64,000 nt of DNA from assembly GCA_028874215.1 (NCBI GenBank), contig JAPPLF010000018.1, forward strand, positions 16,980 through 80,979. The letters are read 5' to 3'. Source of the stretch: Acidobacteriota bacterium (lineage in GTDB: Bacteria; Acidobacteriota; UBA6911; RPQK01; JAJDTT01). The position numbers and the translations under genes are program-made. The notes beneath the pieces are model-generated. The model ran no database searches, had not been told where the DNA came from, and worked only from the letters and a program-made list of their open reading frames with translations. Positions 36,210-45,667 of this stretch are shown one piece after another. Every line of letters begins with the position of its first letter. Positions within the stretch are counted from its first letter, which is position 1.

Positions 36210-37625
36210 ATGCTCTTCAACAGCTTCCACTACATCCTTTTCTTCCTGCTGGTGCTCCTCGTCGTAGACGCGGTCCGCAGGCGCCGGTTCCAGCACCTGT
36301 TCCTGCTGCTGGCCAGCTACTACTTCTATTGGGTGTCGTCGACCTGGTACGTCCTGCTGCTCCTCTATTCCAGCTTCCTCGACTTCTACTGCGGGCGGGC
36401 CATCGGGAATTCGACCCGCTTGCGGACGCGCCGGATCCTCCTGGCCGTCAGCATCGCCGGCAACCTGGGGGTCCTGGCCTATTTCAAATACACCAATTTC
36501 GCTCTCGCCAGTGTGGAGACCCTCTTCGGCAGCCTGGGCTTCGGGGTACGGCTCCCGGGATGGGAGATCTTCCTGCCCATCGGCATCTCCTTCTACACCT
36601 TCCAGAGCATGAGCTACACGCTCGACATCTACTTCGGCAAGCTGAAGCCTGTGGACTCCATCCGGCAGTTCGCTCTCTACGTCTCCTTCTTTCCCCAGTT
36701 GGTGGCCGGTCCCATAGTCCGGGCACGCCATTTCCTGCCGCAGCTCGTCCGGATGCCCATGGTCAACTGGGACCGGATCCGTTTCGGATCGACGTTGATC
36801 CTGTACGGGCTCATCAAGAAGGTCTGCGTGGCCGACAACCTGTCGGGATTCGTCGAAACGGTCTTCCACGGGGATCTGACACACGACTCCCTCTGGGTGT
36901 TTCTGGGCATCGTTGCCTTCGCCATCCAGATCTATTGCGACTTCTCGGGGTACACCGACATCGCCATCGGTTCGGCCCGGGTCATGGGCTTTCGTTTTCC
37001 GGACAACTTCGACTTTCCCTACTTCTCGCACAACATCACCGAGTTCTGGAAACGGTGGCACATCAGCCTTTCCAGTTGGCTCCGGGACTACCTCTACATT
37101 CCCCTGGGCGGAAACCGGAAGGGCCGGCCGCGGCAACTGGTGAACCTGATGGTGACCATGCTCCTGGGCGGACTCTGGCACGGCGCCGCGTGGCACTTCG
37201 TGCTCTGGGGCCTGTACCAGGGGATTCTGCTCATCGTCCACAAGCTCCTGATCTGGCGGCGGCCGGCATCCGGGTCCGGAATCTGGAATCCCCTGAAGAT
37301 CCTGGGGACCTTCTATCTCACCTGCATCGGCTGGCTCATCTTCATTCTCCCGGACCTGGGCACGCTGTCTTTCTACGTCAGGAAGATGATCTTTTGGGAC
37401 TTCAACACCGCCGGGCTCTCGGCACTGATCGACAGCCACCCCTTGCCCCTTTTCCTGATGGCGGCGTTCGCCTTGATCCATCTCCTCAGCTACCGGATGG
37501 GCCGCCTTTCCCGCCGGCTGGCGTCATCGCGAACCTTGGGCTGGAGCTGGATCATGTTGGGAGGTCTGCTGGTGCTCTATCTGTTTGCCGGGGGGCAGGC
37601 GAGTTTCATTTACTTTCAATTCTGA
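36210..37625 (+). CDS. MBOAT-family membrane O-acyltransferase (AlgI/PatA-like)
   Basis: 471 residues with many membrane segments. The MBOAT signature is complete: FWKRWHISLSSWLRDYLYIP followed by LGGNRKG, then the catalytic histidine in LGGLWHGAAWHFVLWG at about residue 323. These proteins pass acyl groups across the inner membrane for transfer to exopolysaccharide or cell-wall polymers, together with an SGNH-type partner. The downstream gene at 37685 encodes such a candidate partner. Only weak ribosome-binding sequence precedes the ATG. The acceptor polymer is not identifiable from this window. Confidence 0.93.
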   Translation: MLFNSFHYILFFLLVLLVVDAVRRRRFQHLFLLLASYYFYWVSSTWYVLLLLYSSFLDFYCGRAIGNSTRLRTRRILLAVSIAGNLGVLAYFKYTNFALASVETLFGSLGFGVRLPGWEIFLPIGISFYTFQSMSYTLDIYFGKLKPVDSIRQFALYVSFFPQLVAGPIVRARHFLPQLVRMPMVNWDRIRFGSTLILYGLIKKVCVADNLSGFVETVFHGDLTHDSLWVFLGIVAFAIQIYCDFSGYTDIAIGSARVMGFRFPDNFDFPYFSHNITEFWKRWHISLSSWLRDYLYIPLGGNRKGRPRQLVNLMVTMLLGGLWHGAAWHFVLWGLYQGILLIVHKLLIWRRPASGSGIWNPLKILGTFYLTCIGWLIFILPDLGTLSFYVRKMIFWDFNTAGLSALIDSHPLPLFLMAAFALIHLLSYRMGRLSRRLASSRTLGWSWIMLGGLLVLYLFAGGQASFIYFQF

Positions 37626-37684
37626 TCTCCCGGTCCCGGCGGAAGGGCTTGAGGGGCAGGATATAATTGAAGCGAAGGAGCCAT

Positions 37685-38971
37685 ATGGTTGTAGATCCGT
37701 TGGCGAGGACGGTCAGAGGCCGGAACAGGGATCTGCCCGGCCTCGCCAAGCGCCTCCTCAAAATACTGCTGGGCCTGGCGCTGACGCTGATCGCGGCCGA
37801 CTTCATTCTGTTGGAGATGAATCGGAGGCTGCTGATTCTGCCCCAGTTCGACATGGAGCTTCTGCCCTACCACGACCCCCGGGTGACCCGCCGGAACGCG
37901 CTGCTCCGGGCCTATCCGGACCCTCCCAAGGTCATCTTCACCGGCGACTCGCGCACCAAGAACGGCATTGTCCCCGAAGTCGTGGCCCGCACCCTGGGAG
38001 TCCCGCACCAGACGCTGTTCAACTTCGGCACCGGCTCCCAAGTGGCCCGTTTCGCCCGGGAGGCGTTTCTTCCCCATCTCCTGGACATCGAGGTCCGTCC
38101 CGACTTCCTGGTCTTCGGGGTGAGTCCCGACTGGCCTCTCGAGAAGCGCAAGCTCTGGAAGCTGATCGACCGTTACCGGGAGTCTCTGGCCTATCGGTTG
38201 GAACACGCGCCAGCCTCGGGCGGCGATGCCGTCGAGGGTTTCGTCACCCGCTTCCTCTCCTACCGGTTCGCCCTGTTCCGCTACCGGCAGGACCTGATCG
38301 AGCAGGAGCTGCTTCCCGATCTGAGCTGCTGGTTCCTGGACGACTGCTACCGGGATGCGCGGGACCCCAGGGCCACTCCGGTTCACTTCAAGGATTTGGA
38401 GCGGCGCTCGGGATTCAAGACCGCCTGCGGCTGGGGCCCGCAACCCTACGGCGGACACATGTCCGGGGAATTCACGAAACGCGCCCGCTTCGACGAGGAG
38501 ACTCCTCTGGACGAGGAGAACCTGGTGGGGTTGTTCGAGGCGTGCCGCAACCAGGGGATCACGCCGCTGCTTCTCATCATGCCGGTACACGACACCTTCC
38601 GCCGGGTCCACGATCCGCTCATGTCCCGGAACCAGGCCCGGCTGGAGGAACTGGCGGCCCGGGAGAAGGTGGATATCCTCCGCGCCAGGCGCGACTACGG
38701 CGACCGGGGCCTGTTCGTGGACGGGCATCATCTCTCTCATCGGGGCGCGGTCTACTTCAGCGCCGATCTGGCCCAGGCCTTGTCCCCGCATCTGAAGGTC
38801 TCCCGGCGCGCCCGGGCCAGAGGGCGCGCCTCCACCGAAGACCTGGTGAGGTGGATGTACGATCTCAATCCCGAGATCGAGACCCTCTGGGGCCGGAGTG
38901 CGGAGGAGGCTCTGGGCCCTTCCGGCGACCGCGTGGCGAACCGCCGACGCACGCGGGACCTGAGCCAGTGA
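37685..38971 (+). CDS. membrane-anchored SGNH-hydrolase-like protein, probable MBOAT partner
   Basis: About 428 residues. The ATG at 37685 follows GAAGGAG; an in-frame TTG at 37667 is dismissed. A single hydrophobic segment at residues 25-45 anchors it. SGNH features are the block-I serine in FTGDSRTKNG and the late DGHHLSHRG, giving the Asp and His of a triad. Length and layout resemble AlgJ/AlgX/DltD-like acyl-handling proteins, which accept an acyl group delivered by an MBOAT. It lies 59 nt after the MBOAT stop. The polymer substrate is unknown. Confidence 0.75.
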   Translation: MVVDPLARTVRGRNRDLPGLAKRLLKILLGLALTLIAADFILLEMNRRLLILPQFDMELLPYHDPRVTRRNALLRAYPDPPKVIFTGDSRTKNGIVPEVVARTLGVPHQTLFNFGTGSQVARFAREAFLPHLLDIEVRPDFLVFGVSPDWPLEKRKLWKLIDRYRESLAYRLEHAPASGGDAVEGFVTRFLSYRFALFRYRQDLIEQELLPDLSCWFLDDCYRDARDPRATPVHFKDLERRSGFKTACGWGPQPYGGHMSGEFTKRARFDEETPLDEENLVGLFEACRNQGITPLLLIMPVHDTFRRVHDPLMSRNQARLEELAAREKVDILRARRDYGDRGLFVDGHHLSHRGAVYFSADLAQALSPHLKVSRRARARGRASTEDLVRWMYDLNPEIETLWGRSAEEALGPSGDRVANRRRTRDLSQ

Positions 38972-39140
38972 CTCCCGGCGTTCTGCCAGCAGTCCGCGCC
39001 CTTGCAGGAACGGTCGAATGCCGTGACGACTTTTTCCACGGGCTGCTATCATCCTCAGATTGCGGTTTCACCCGGATTGACCTCCAAGGGTCCAAACCCG
39101 TTGAGCGTCAACGACATGGGTGCAGGAGGGGGCGAACGGC

Positions 39141-40217
39141 GTGAGCAGGCAGATGGCAGCTTCCAAGCGGCGGCCCCGCGTGGCGGTCACCATGGGAGAT
39201 CCGGCCGGGATCGGGCCTGAGATCTGTCTGCGGCTGCTGGCCGACTCCCGGGTGCTGAGGCGTTGCGTCCCGGTCGTGTTCGGGAATGCGGAGGTGCTGG
39301 ACCGCGTCGCCCGCGCCTGCCGGCTTCCCGGTCCGGACCGGGTCGTGACCGGGGAGCAGGGACACTCGGATCTTTCCGAATCCTCACCCGCCGTGGTCGA
39401 TCCGGGTGGGTTGGAGGCCTATCGAGTCCGGCCCGGCCGGGTCCAGGCGTCTTGCGGCCGCGCCGGCTTCCGTTTTCTGGAAGCGGCCGCCACCAGGACT
39501 ATGAACGGAGAATTTGCTGCCCTGGCCACCGGTCCCATCAACAAGCAGGCCCTGCAGGCCGGCGGAATCCCGTTTTCGGGGCATACTGACTACCTGGCCG
39601 CCGCCACCGGTACTCCAGCGGTCTACATGATGCTGGCTTCGGACGAACTGCGGGTCAGCATGGTCACGGGGCACGTCGGGGTCGAAAGGGTCTCCAGGGA
39701 ACTCACCAAGGCACGTGTGCTGGAGGCCATTCGGCTGACTCGGGATGCGGTCGTGAACCTGCGCGGCGAGACGCCGCGGCTGGCGGTGTCGGGACTCAAT
39801 CCCCACGCGGGGGAGGGCGGGCTCTTCGGTTCCGGCGAGGAAGAGCATGTCATCCGGCCCGCGGTGGAGGCGGCCCGGCGAGAGGGAATGGAGGTGGACG
39901 GCCCCTTGCCGGCCGACACGCTCTTCGTCCCCTCGGTCCGTTCCCGCTACCAGGCCGTGGTGACCATGTATCACGATCAGGGCCACGTTCCCTTCAAGAT
40001 GATCTCTTTCGACCGGGGCATTCACATGACCCTGGGCCTTCCCCTGGTGCGCACCTCGGTGGCGCACGGGACCGCCTTCGACATTGCGTGGACCGGACGA
40101 GCCAGTCCCCAGAGCCTGATACAGGCTGTCCTCTGGGCCGGAAGACTGGCGGAGCGGAAGCGGGCGGTTCGCGGCAGATCTGCCGCGGGCAGAACCGCGG
40201 CGCGCCGGGTCGGTTGA
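39141..40217 (+). CDS. pdxA: 4-hydroxythreonine-4-phosphate dehydrogenase-family protein
   Basis: About 358 residues. GTG 39141 has AGGAGGG about 10 nt upstream; ATG 39153 and GTG 39120 are alternatives. Family motifs: VTMGDPAGIGPE at the N-terminus, LATGPINKQAL, the substrate loop FSGHTDYLA, the metal-binding MYHDQGHVPFK and GTAFDIAW. PdxA oxidises 4-phosphohydroxy-L-threonine in pyridoxal-phosphate synthesis; PdxA2-type homologues act on four-carbon sugar acid phosphates. No pdxJ is adjacent, and the surroundings are catabolic, so either role is possible. The C-terminus has a basic tail (RKRAVRGRSAAGR) not essential to the fold. Confidence 0.9.
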   Translation: MSRQMAASKRRPRVAVTMGDPAGIGPEICLRLLADSRVLRRCVPVVFGNAEVLDRVARACRLPGPDRVVTGEQGHSDLSESSPAVVDPGGLEAYRVRPGRVQASCGRAGFRFLEAAATRTMNGEFAALATGPINKQALQAGGIPFSGHTDYLAAATGTPAVYMMLASDELRVSMVTGHVGVERVSRELTKARVLEAIRLTRDAVVNLRGETPRLAVSGLNPHAGEGGLFGSGEEEHVIRPAVEAARREGMEVDGPLPADTLFVPSVRSRYQAVVTMYHDQGHVPFKMISFDRGIHMTLGLPLVRTSVAHGTAFDIAWTGRASPQSLIQAVLWAGRLAERKRAVRGRSAAGRTAARRVG

Positions 40218-40255
40218 CGTAGACCGGAATCCCCGGTTGGACGCCGGATCCCGGT

Positions 40256-42142
40256 TCAACGGCGCCAGGGCGGCATCAGGGTCGGCTGATTCGCGAACCG
40301 CTTCATGGCGATGGCCAAAGTCGCACCGGCGCCCGGGCCCAGCCGAACTTGAAAGAACGGCGCGCCGATGGGCGTCTCCTCTCCCTCCACCGTCGCGGAC
40401 AGGCACTGGTGCTCTCCGTAGGAGCCACCCTGGACGATGACGGTTCGCGGCTCGAGCTGATTGACGTTGACCAATGTGACCGTGGTCTTGTCCGGAGTCA
40501 ACTCCGTCACCAGGGCTGCTACGTCCCGGGGAATGCCGGGCCGTCTCCGGTCCGGGTCGAAGTAACGCAGCCGGGCGTGAAGCAGGCTTCCCAGGTGGCC
40601 GATCCGTTTCCGGTGTTCCTTGCCGCGATTGATGTAGTCCTGGGCGTCCTTCACCAGGGTGAGGCGGAAACGGGTTTCGTGCGCCAGGTGGTTCAGGCCG
40701 CCCAGCATGATGTGGACCAGGGAGCCGACCCGGGCCGGACTGTACCGCATGGGATCATCGGCCAATCGGGTGTCGGGAGTGGTTTCGTCCCGGCCCATGG
40801 CCTCGATCTTGTCCCGGATGGTGACGAAATCGTCCTGCATTGCCCGTTCGGGGTAGCCCGGATCGTTCCCCTCCAGGAAATCCAGCCAGCCGCGCTTCGG
40901 CAGGAGCGCGCGCTCCTTCTTCTCCATCAGGAAGTAGAACAAGTCCAGAGCGCCCTCGGAGTACTTTTGAGGCCGGTAGGCGTACCAGCCCTGATCGCCG
41001 TACATCTGGGGGTAGACCGTCTGGCCCTCCTCCACCTTGGAGTTGGCGTTGACCACGTCCATCTGCCGCCGCCAGGCGTCCAGGTACTTGCGGTCGCCGG
41101 TCAGCAGAAACGCATTGGTCAAACCCACGAGGCCGTACTCGTGCTGGTTGCGGTTCACGTAGGTGGTGGTGTCGGGCACCCGGACCGTGAACCCCCAACC
41201 ATAGGCTCCGGCGTACCACTTGCCGCTCTTGCCGCCGACTTTGCCGTCCAATCCCACCTTGGAGGGCATGATCCCGCCGTTGGCCTCCATCCGATCCATC
41301 CAGGCGTCCACGTACTCCAGGACCCACTTCTTGTATTTCTCTTCGTGGTTCAGCATGTAGGCCTGGGTCGCCAGACTGGTGGACAACAGGTTCAACGGGT
41401 GGTCGCCGACGATGTCGGTGTAGTCCTCGAAGTGCTCCAGCATGAGCCGGTAGTTCTTTTCGCTATGGAGCGGCTTGAAGCGGTTCTCGATCTCGATGGG
41501 GTCTCCGGCCCAGTCCACGGGCCTCGCGTCCCGCAGCAGCGGTCCCCGGCTCCCGTTGAAGAGGCTTCGGATGACCTTGTGCTCGGGGTCGTAGTTCGGG
41601 GCCCCAGGGTCCTCATTCATGTAGAGGCCGGCGAAACGGCGCATGCGGCGCTGGAAGAGGACGTCTTCCGGGTCGGAGAGCGCCTGCTGCTCCAGGACCA
41701 CCAGGCCTTCGCCGATGTGGATCCAGTCCATCTTGGTGTGGAATTCCTTGAAGTACATGCCGTCGCGGGCGAACTCCACGTCGGTGGTCTTGGCCAGGGT
41801 GTATTGCCGCAGGTGGCCCTCCCAGGCTTTCTTGTACATCTGCCGGACATCGTCGGAGGCGCCCAAGGAATGAAGGATGGGCCAGTCCCGGAGGTTCTCG
41901 ATGGCGTCGTCGGGACCGTCGAGGGCGCCCCATCGCACGGTGCAGATGAGGAATCCCCGATCATCGAAGTATTTCTCGTAGAACTTCCTGCAAGCCGCCG
42001 CCTGGGTGCGCAGCAGCTCCCGTTGCATCACCGCCCAGCCGGGCGGCGGCATGGAAGTGTCGACGGCGATCTCCACCCCCGCCAGAAGCGGGCATCCCGC
42101 CAAGATCAGGACGGTTGTAAGTTTCGTGCACAAGGTTTTCAT
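40256..42142 (-). CDS. secreted protein with probable alpha/alpha-toroid fold, carbohydrate-active candidate
   Basis: 628 residues with a signal peptide (MKTLCTKLTTVLILAGCPLL). The centre contains helical repeats rich in aromatic residues (HIGEGLVVLEQQAL, GDHPLNLLSTSLATQAYML, YGLVGLTNAFLLTGDRKYLD), as in (alpha/alpha)6 toroid glycosidases and lyases. The last about 110 residues (VAALVTELTPDKTTVTLVNV, then EPRTVIVQGG) look like a beta-sandwich. I do not recognise a named family. It is convergent with pdxA (38 nt) and divergent from propeller paralogue 4, which fits a glycan-processing role; activity is unproven. Confidence 0.65.
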   Translation of the reverse strand: MKTLCTKLTTVLILAGCPLLAGVEIAVDTSMPPPGWAVMQRELLRTQAAACRKFYEKYFDDRGFLICTVRWGALDGPDDAIENLRDWPILHSLGASDDVRQMYKKAWEGHLRQYTLAKTTDVEFARDGMYFKEFHTKMDWIHIGEGLVVLEQQALSDPEDVLFQRRMRRFAGLYMNEDPGAPNYDPEHKVIRSLFNGSRGPLLRDARPVDWAGDPIEIENRFKPLHSEKNYRLMLEHFEDYTDIVGDHPLNLLSTSLATQAYMLNHEEKYKKWVLEYVDAWMDRMEANGGIMPSKVGLDGKVGGKSGKWYAGAYGWGFTVRVPDTTTYVNRNQHEYGLVGLTNAFLLTGDRKYLDAWRRQMDVVNANSKVEEGQTVYPQMYGDQGWYAYRPQKYSEGALDLFYFLMEKKERALLPKRGWLDFLEGNDPGYPERAMQDDFVTIRDKIEAMGRDETTPDTRLADDPMRYSPARVGSLVHIMLGGLNHLAHETRFRLTLVKDAQDYINRGKEHRKRIGHLGSLLHARLRYFDPDRRRPGIPRDVAALVTELTPDKTTVTLVNVNQLEPRTVIVQGGSYGEHQCLSATVEGEETPIGAPFFQVRLGPGAGATLAIAMKRFANQPTLMPPWRR

Positions 42143-42231
42143 TGGTCTAGTCGATCCTTCCCTTCCGGTCCTCCAGGACGTTGCCGGACGCTCTCTGGAC
42201 GCAGTCGCCGTTAGTATGGAGAATATTGGCC

Positions 42232-43821
42232 ATGCAGGTCACCCTCCGAGCGATTTTCACTCTTTTTCTGGCCGTTTCGGTGCGTGGTGCCGGACACGTC
42301 GAAGTGCGTGACGTGGGCACCGACCTCCAGCTTTTCGTGGACGACTGGCTGGTGGATTCACTGGACGGCGTTTACCGGCAGTTGCACCGTCCCCGAGCGG
42401 CGGAGGTGGCCATCCAACTGGATCGTCCCTGGGAGGGACTCTATCTTTACGACCCCAGCGTCATGAAGGACGGCTCCCGGTACCGGATGTGGTACCGGGG
42501 GGGCGGCCCCTCGCGGCCCCACCTCTGGGCCTATGCCGAGAGCGCCGACGGCATTCACTGGGTCAAGCCGGAACTGAACCTCATCGAGTTCAAGGGCTCC
42601 AGGAAAAACAACCTGGTCTGGCCGATTCCGGGAGGCATCTGCTCCACTCTCGCCATCTTCAAGGACCCCAACCCGGAGACTCCGCCGGATGAGCGCTACA
42701 AGTCCATCTGCACCGGAAAGGAGCCGGGCGCCGGCCACGACCGGCCCGTCATTTACGGCCTGGTCTCTCCCGACGGGCTTCGATGGCGCATGATCCGGGA
42801 GCAGAAGCTGCTGCAGCCGCCTTGGGAGGACGGGGCGCTGGACTCGCACAACATCGGCCTCTGGGACCCGGGACGCGGGCACTACGCCATCTATGCCCGG
42901 GGCTGGTATCGGCGGGGAAGCGTGCCTTACGGCTCCAAGACCGTCCGCAAGGAGCTCTACCACGTCACGGCCCAATTGCCCTCGGGGACAGAGTTCACGG
43001 TGCCCAGGATCCGGGACATCCGGCGCTTCGTCTCCAAGGACTTCCTGAACTGGTCGGAACCCGAATATCTCCAGTACCGGAGCACCCCCGAGGAGCATCT
43101 CTACAAGAACGCCGCCACTCCGTACTATCGAAGACCCGACCTGATGGTCATGTTTCCCAAGCGGTTCATGCCCGAGCGGGTTTTCGACCCGGATTGGCCC
43201 CATGTCTACATGGAGCCCTGGGCAAACGCGCCCGATTGTTCGAGCATGGAGGTGCCGGGCATCACCTGGATCTACGGTTGCGCCGGACTCTCGGACATCG
43301 TCTTCATGTTCAGCCGGGACGGCATCACGTTCACCTATTTTCGCGAGGCCTTCATCCGTCCCGGGCGGGACATCCGGAACTGGCACGGCAGGGCCATCGA
43401 AGTGGGACCCACGCTGGTTCCCACCGGCGACGGGGAGATGTCCCTTTACTTCGTGGAGAATTACGGAACCCAGACGGTCAAGATCCGGCGCGGCGTGCTG
43501 CGGGAAGACGGGTTCGTCTCGCTGCAGGGCAACTTCGAGGGCGGATCGGTCCGGACCCGGCCCTTCCGCTTCTCAGGCTCCCGGCTCACGCTGAACTACT
43601 CCACCTCGGCCGCGGGGAGCCTCCGGGTCGAGATCCAGGACCAGCGGGGAGATCCCCTGGAGGGCTACGGCCTGGACGATTGCAAGTTGATCTTCGGCGA
43701 CGAGCTGCAGCGGACCGTCAAGTGGAAGGGCGGCGCCGACCTGTCTACCCTGGCCGGTCAGACCGTGCGAATGAAGATCGAAATCCGTGACGGCGACCTC
43801 TTCTCGCTGCAGTTTCATTAG
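42232..43821 (+). CDS. secreted propeller glycosidase-like protein (paralogue 4), donor of the duplicated 3' end
   Basis: 529 residues. The ATG at 42232 follows GGAGAA, and a signal peptide ends near VRGAG. Family blocks: TDLQLFVDDWLVDSLDG, RPWEGLYLYDPS, YRMWYRGGG, YAESADGIHWVKPELNLIE and GSRKNN. The C-terminal domain contains LNYSTSAAGSLRVEIQDQRG and ends MKIEIRDGDLFSLQFH. It is longer than the other paralogues because of an insert around residues 220-330. Its last 590 bp recur almost unchanged at 47838-48426, beyond the RecQ/DprA cassette. Function as for the other paralogues is unproven. Confidence 0.75.
   Translation: MQVTLRAIFTLFLAVSVRGAGHVEVRDVGTDLQLFVDDWLVDSLDGVYRQLHRPRAAEVAIQLDRPWEGLYLYDPSVMKDGSRYRMWYRGGGPSRPHLWAYAESADGIHWVKPELNLIEFKGSRKNNLVWPIPGGICSTLAIFKDPNPETPPDERYKSICTGKEPGAGHDRPVIYGLVSPDGLRWRMIREQKLLQPPWEDGALDSHNIGLWDPGRGHYAIYARGWYRRGSVPYGSKTVRKELYHVTAQLPSGTEFTVPRIRDIRRFVSKDFLNWSEPEYLQYRSTPEEHLYKNAATPYYRRPDLMVMFPKRFMPERVFDPDWPHVYMEPWANAPDCSSMEVPGITWIYGCAGLSDIVFMFSRDGITFTYFREAFIRPGRDIRNWHGRAIEVGPTLVPTGDGEMSLYFVENYGTQTVKIRRGVLREDGFVSLQGNFEGGSVRTRPFRFSGSRLTLNYSTSAAGSLRVEIQDQRGDPLEGYGLDDCKLIFGDELQRTVKWKGGADLSTLAGQTVRMKIEIRDGDLFSLQFH
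43227..43821 (+). repeat. long direct repeat, left copy (3' end of paralogue 4)
   Basis: This segment matches 47838-48426 with about a dozen substitutions and one 9-nt deletion in the right copy. A stretch of more than 300 nt in the middle (about 43342-43660) is identical by eye. Both copies end at the TAG stop codon, and the sequences beyond it are unrelated. Confidence 0.9.
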
Positions 43822-43874
43822 GAGCTCCCCCACCGGCCCGGTCCGGCGGATGTCCGGTAGAAAAAGGAATGGGG

Positions 43875-43923
43875 CGGCGGTTTCCTAACCGCCGAACAGA
43901 CAAGCGGCGATTTCCAATCGCCG
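43875..43923. repeat. pair of REP-like hairpins
   Basis: Two perfect 8-bp stems sit side by side: CGGCGGTT-TCCT-AACCGCCG at 43875-43894 and CGGCGATT-TCC-AATCGCCG at 43905-43923. They lie between paralogue 4 and the convergent DprA-like gene. The same family occurs at 34764-34812. Neither is followed by a T-tract, so they are not clear terminators. The rest of 43822-44110 shows no gene. Confidence 0.6.
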
Positions 43924-44110
43924 AACTCCTGACTGACAAACTTGGCGACGAAGACCGAGCGATTGGAATTCGTTTCTTATTTCTCAGAACCGGGTTGCTT
44001 CGCGCAATTCACCTGAGGCATTCCAGCGAGACTTGAGGCGATCTTCAGACTCGTTCTTGGAGACTCCGTATCGAGCCGAAATTCGTGACGGCGCCGGCCT
44101 TGGTCGGGAG

Positions 44111-45667
44111 TCACTCCTCAAACAGGCGTTCCGTCGAACGAATATACGTCACGGGATTCGTGTGTTTATCCAGGACCTCCTCCCCAGCCAATCGATCCAG
44201 CCATTGCCGGGCCTGATATTCCCTGACACCGAGTTCCACAGATACCTGGCGTGCTGTCTTGGGTGTGACTACGACACGAGGAATCAGACGCCGCACGACA
44301 TCGTGCAATTCTTGCGCGTAGTCTTCAATCACATCGGATGGTCGATAGGATTCGGTCCCGCTGGTTTGTATGTGTTCCATGCTCTCCCCGGATCGTCCTT
44401 CCTGAACTAGGCCGTGTGTCGAATGAACGTACTTCACGGGCCGGGTGCTTTTCTCCAATTCACCATCTGCAACCAGATTTTGCAGCCAATTCTCGGCTTG
44501 AGGTTTGGTGACGTTCAAGACGTTGGAAACCTCCTCGGGCGTCTTGGGATGTGCAAGGAAACGTCGCATCAGAGAACGTATGGACTGAAGGAGTTCCTTG
44601 GAAGCGCTTCCGGATTGGCGGGGTTCGTCGCTGGTTGACGGTGCCGGTTCGGAAACCAAGTGAGGATCTGTCGCCAGCCGGGTAGAAGAAAGCTTGAGTT
44701 GGTAAGGGCGGACCATCGTATCCGTACTGGCGAGAACCTTTTTGAATCCGTCCGGATCCGTCGGATTCGGCCAAGATTTCGCCCCTCGGCGCTGCAACTC
44801 TTTCAGCGCGTCATGTGCATCCCCACGTGAGAGCACGTGAACTGGCGTGGAGTATTTCCTCAGCTGCTCTACGGCCCCCGCCCAGGTTCCTCCCTTGTTG
44901 ACGACTGCATGGGCCACCAAGGCGGCATTGGCCAAGGCGTAGATCACCTTGTTTCTCTGCATCGCGTGGCCCACATTGAACCTTGCTCCCGGATCGTACG
45001 GAGAGACCAGCACCAGCCGTTCCTCCAAGACCAGATTTCGATGCATTCGGTTCATGGACGTTCTCTCAAGATTCCCCGCCAACACCCCCACGGCTGATCC
45101 GCCAGCCTTCAAGACGCCATTCATTGCGGCCTGATCCACACCTCGCGCCGCTCCCGACACGATGGTGCAGCCTGCTCTGGCCGCAAGGGCGGAGACGCCT
45201 TCGACGTAGTGAAGAGTCGGCTCGTCGACATTGCGCGATCCAACGATGGCCAAGGCACTGCGGGCTCCGATGATCTCTCTGTTCCCACATCCGTAAAGCA
45301 CAGCCGGCGCGTCTTTACGCAATCGCTCTTTGAGCATCCGCGGGTATTCGCCGTCGGCACGGCTAACCACCCAGATCGCTCTTGCCTGCCATCGTCGCAC
45401 GGCCTGGGCCAGAGCGAATCCCCGGCCCACTAGCGCCGTGAGGCGGGACGTGTCCGCCACGGAGCTACAGTTGTCCAAGAGAGAGTCCGAGTGGCTCTTC
45501 AACAGGTCGGCCGGTTGGACTCCAAGAGCATAGAGGCGACCAGCAAGCTTGTTGTATTCACCCGCTGTGAGGGGTTTCACTCCACCCCTGACCCCACCTG
45601 CGATGAGGGGTGCAGTCAATAGTAGGATCGCCTTAGTGTTCAAGGAAAGATCCATATCCCCGTTCAT
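44111..45667 (-). CDS. DprA/Smf-like protein with two winged-helix domains
   Basis: About 518 residues. The ATG at 45667 overlaps the stop of the helicase gene (ATGA) behind GGAGG, so the pair is translationally coupled. The DprA Rossmann core is clear: [17 protein letters not shown] at about 141-147, and [12 protein letters not shown] at 171-182. Two winged-helix modules follow the core, at about 360-418 ([14 protein letters not shown] to RPVKYVHST) and 450-513 ([14 protein letters not shown] to [12 protein letters not shown]). Each has an LxxLxxxGxL-like wing; housekeeping DprA has at most one. DprA binds single-stranded DNA; the core also resembles LOG-like nucleotide-binding folds. Coupling to a helicase-PRTase suggests defence, not transformation. 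Confidence 0.85.
   Translation of the reverse strand: MNGDMDLSLNTKAILLLTAPLIAGGVRGGVKPLTAGEYNKLAGRLYALGVQPADLLKSHSDSLLDNCSSVADTSRLTALVGRGFALAQAVRRWQARAIWVVSRADGEYPRMLKERLRKDAPAVLYGCGNREIIGARSALAIVGSRNVDEPTLHYVEGVSALAARAGCTIVSGAARGVDQAAMNGVLKAGGSAVGVLAGNLERTSMNRMHRNLVLEERLVLVSPYDPGARFNVGHAMQRNKVIYALANAALVAHAVVNKGGTWAGAVEQLRKYSTPVHVLSRGDAHDALKELQRRGAKSWPNPTDPDGFKKVLASTDTMVRPYQLKLSSTRLATDPHLVSEPAPSTSDEPRQSGSASKELLQSIRSLMRRFLAHPKTPEEVSNVLNVTKPQAENWLQNLVADGELEKSTRPVKYVHSTHGLVQEGRSGESMEHIQTSGTESYRPSDVIEDYAQELHDVVRRLIPRVVVTPKTARQVSVELGVREYQARQWLDRLAGEEVLDKHTNPVTYIRSTERLFEE

Noticed and set aside
40349..42214. 621-codon plus-strand open frame opposite the toroid-type gene
   Set aside because: Antisense shadow without signal, motif or ribosome-binding site. 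The minus-strand frame has a signal peptide and domain structure.
44111..45667. Housekeeping competence gene dprA
   Set aside because: It carries two winged-helix domains and is coupled to a helicase-PRTase fusion. No com gene is nearby, and the cassette is bracketed by a recent repeat.
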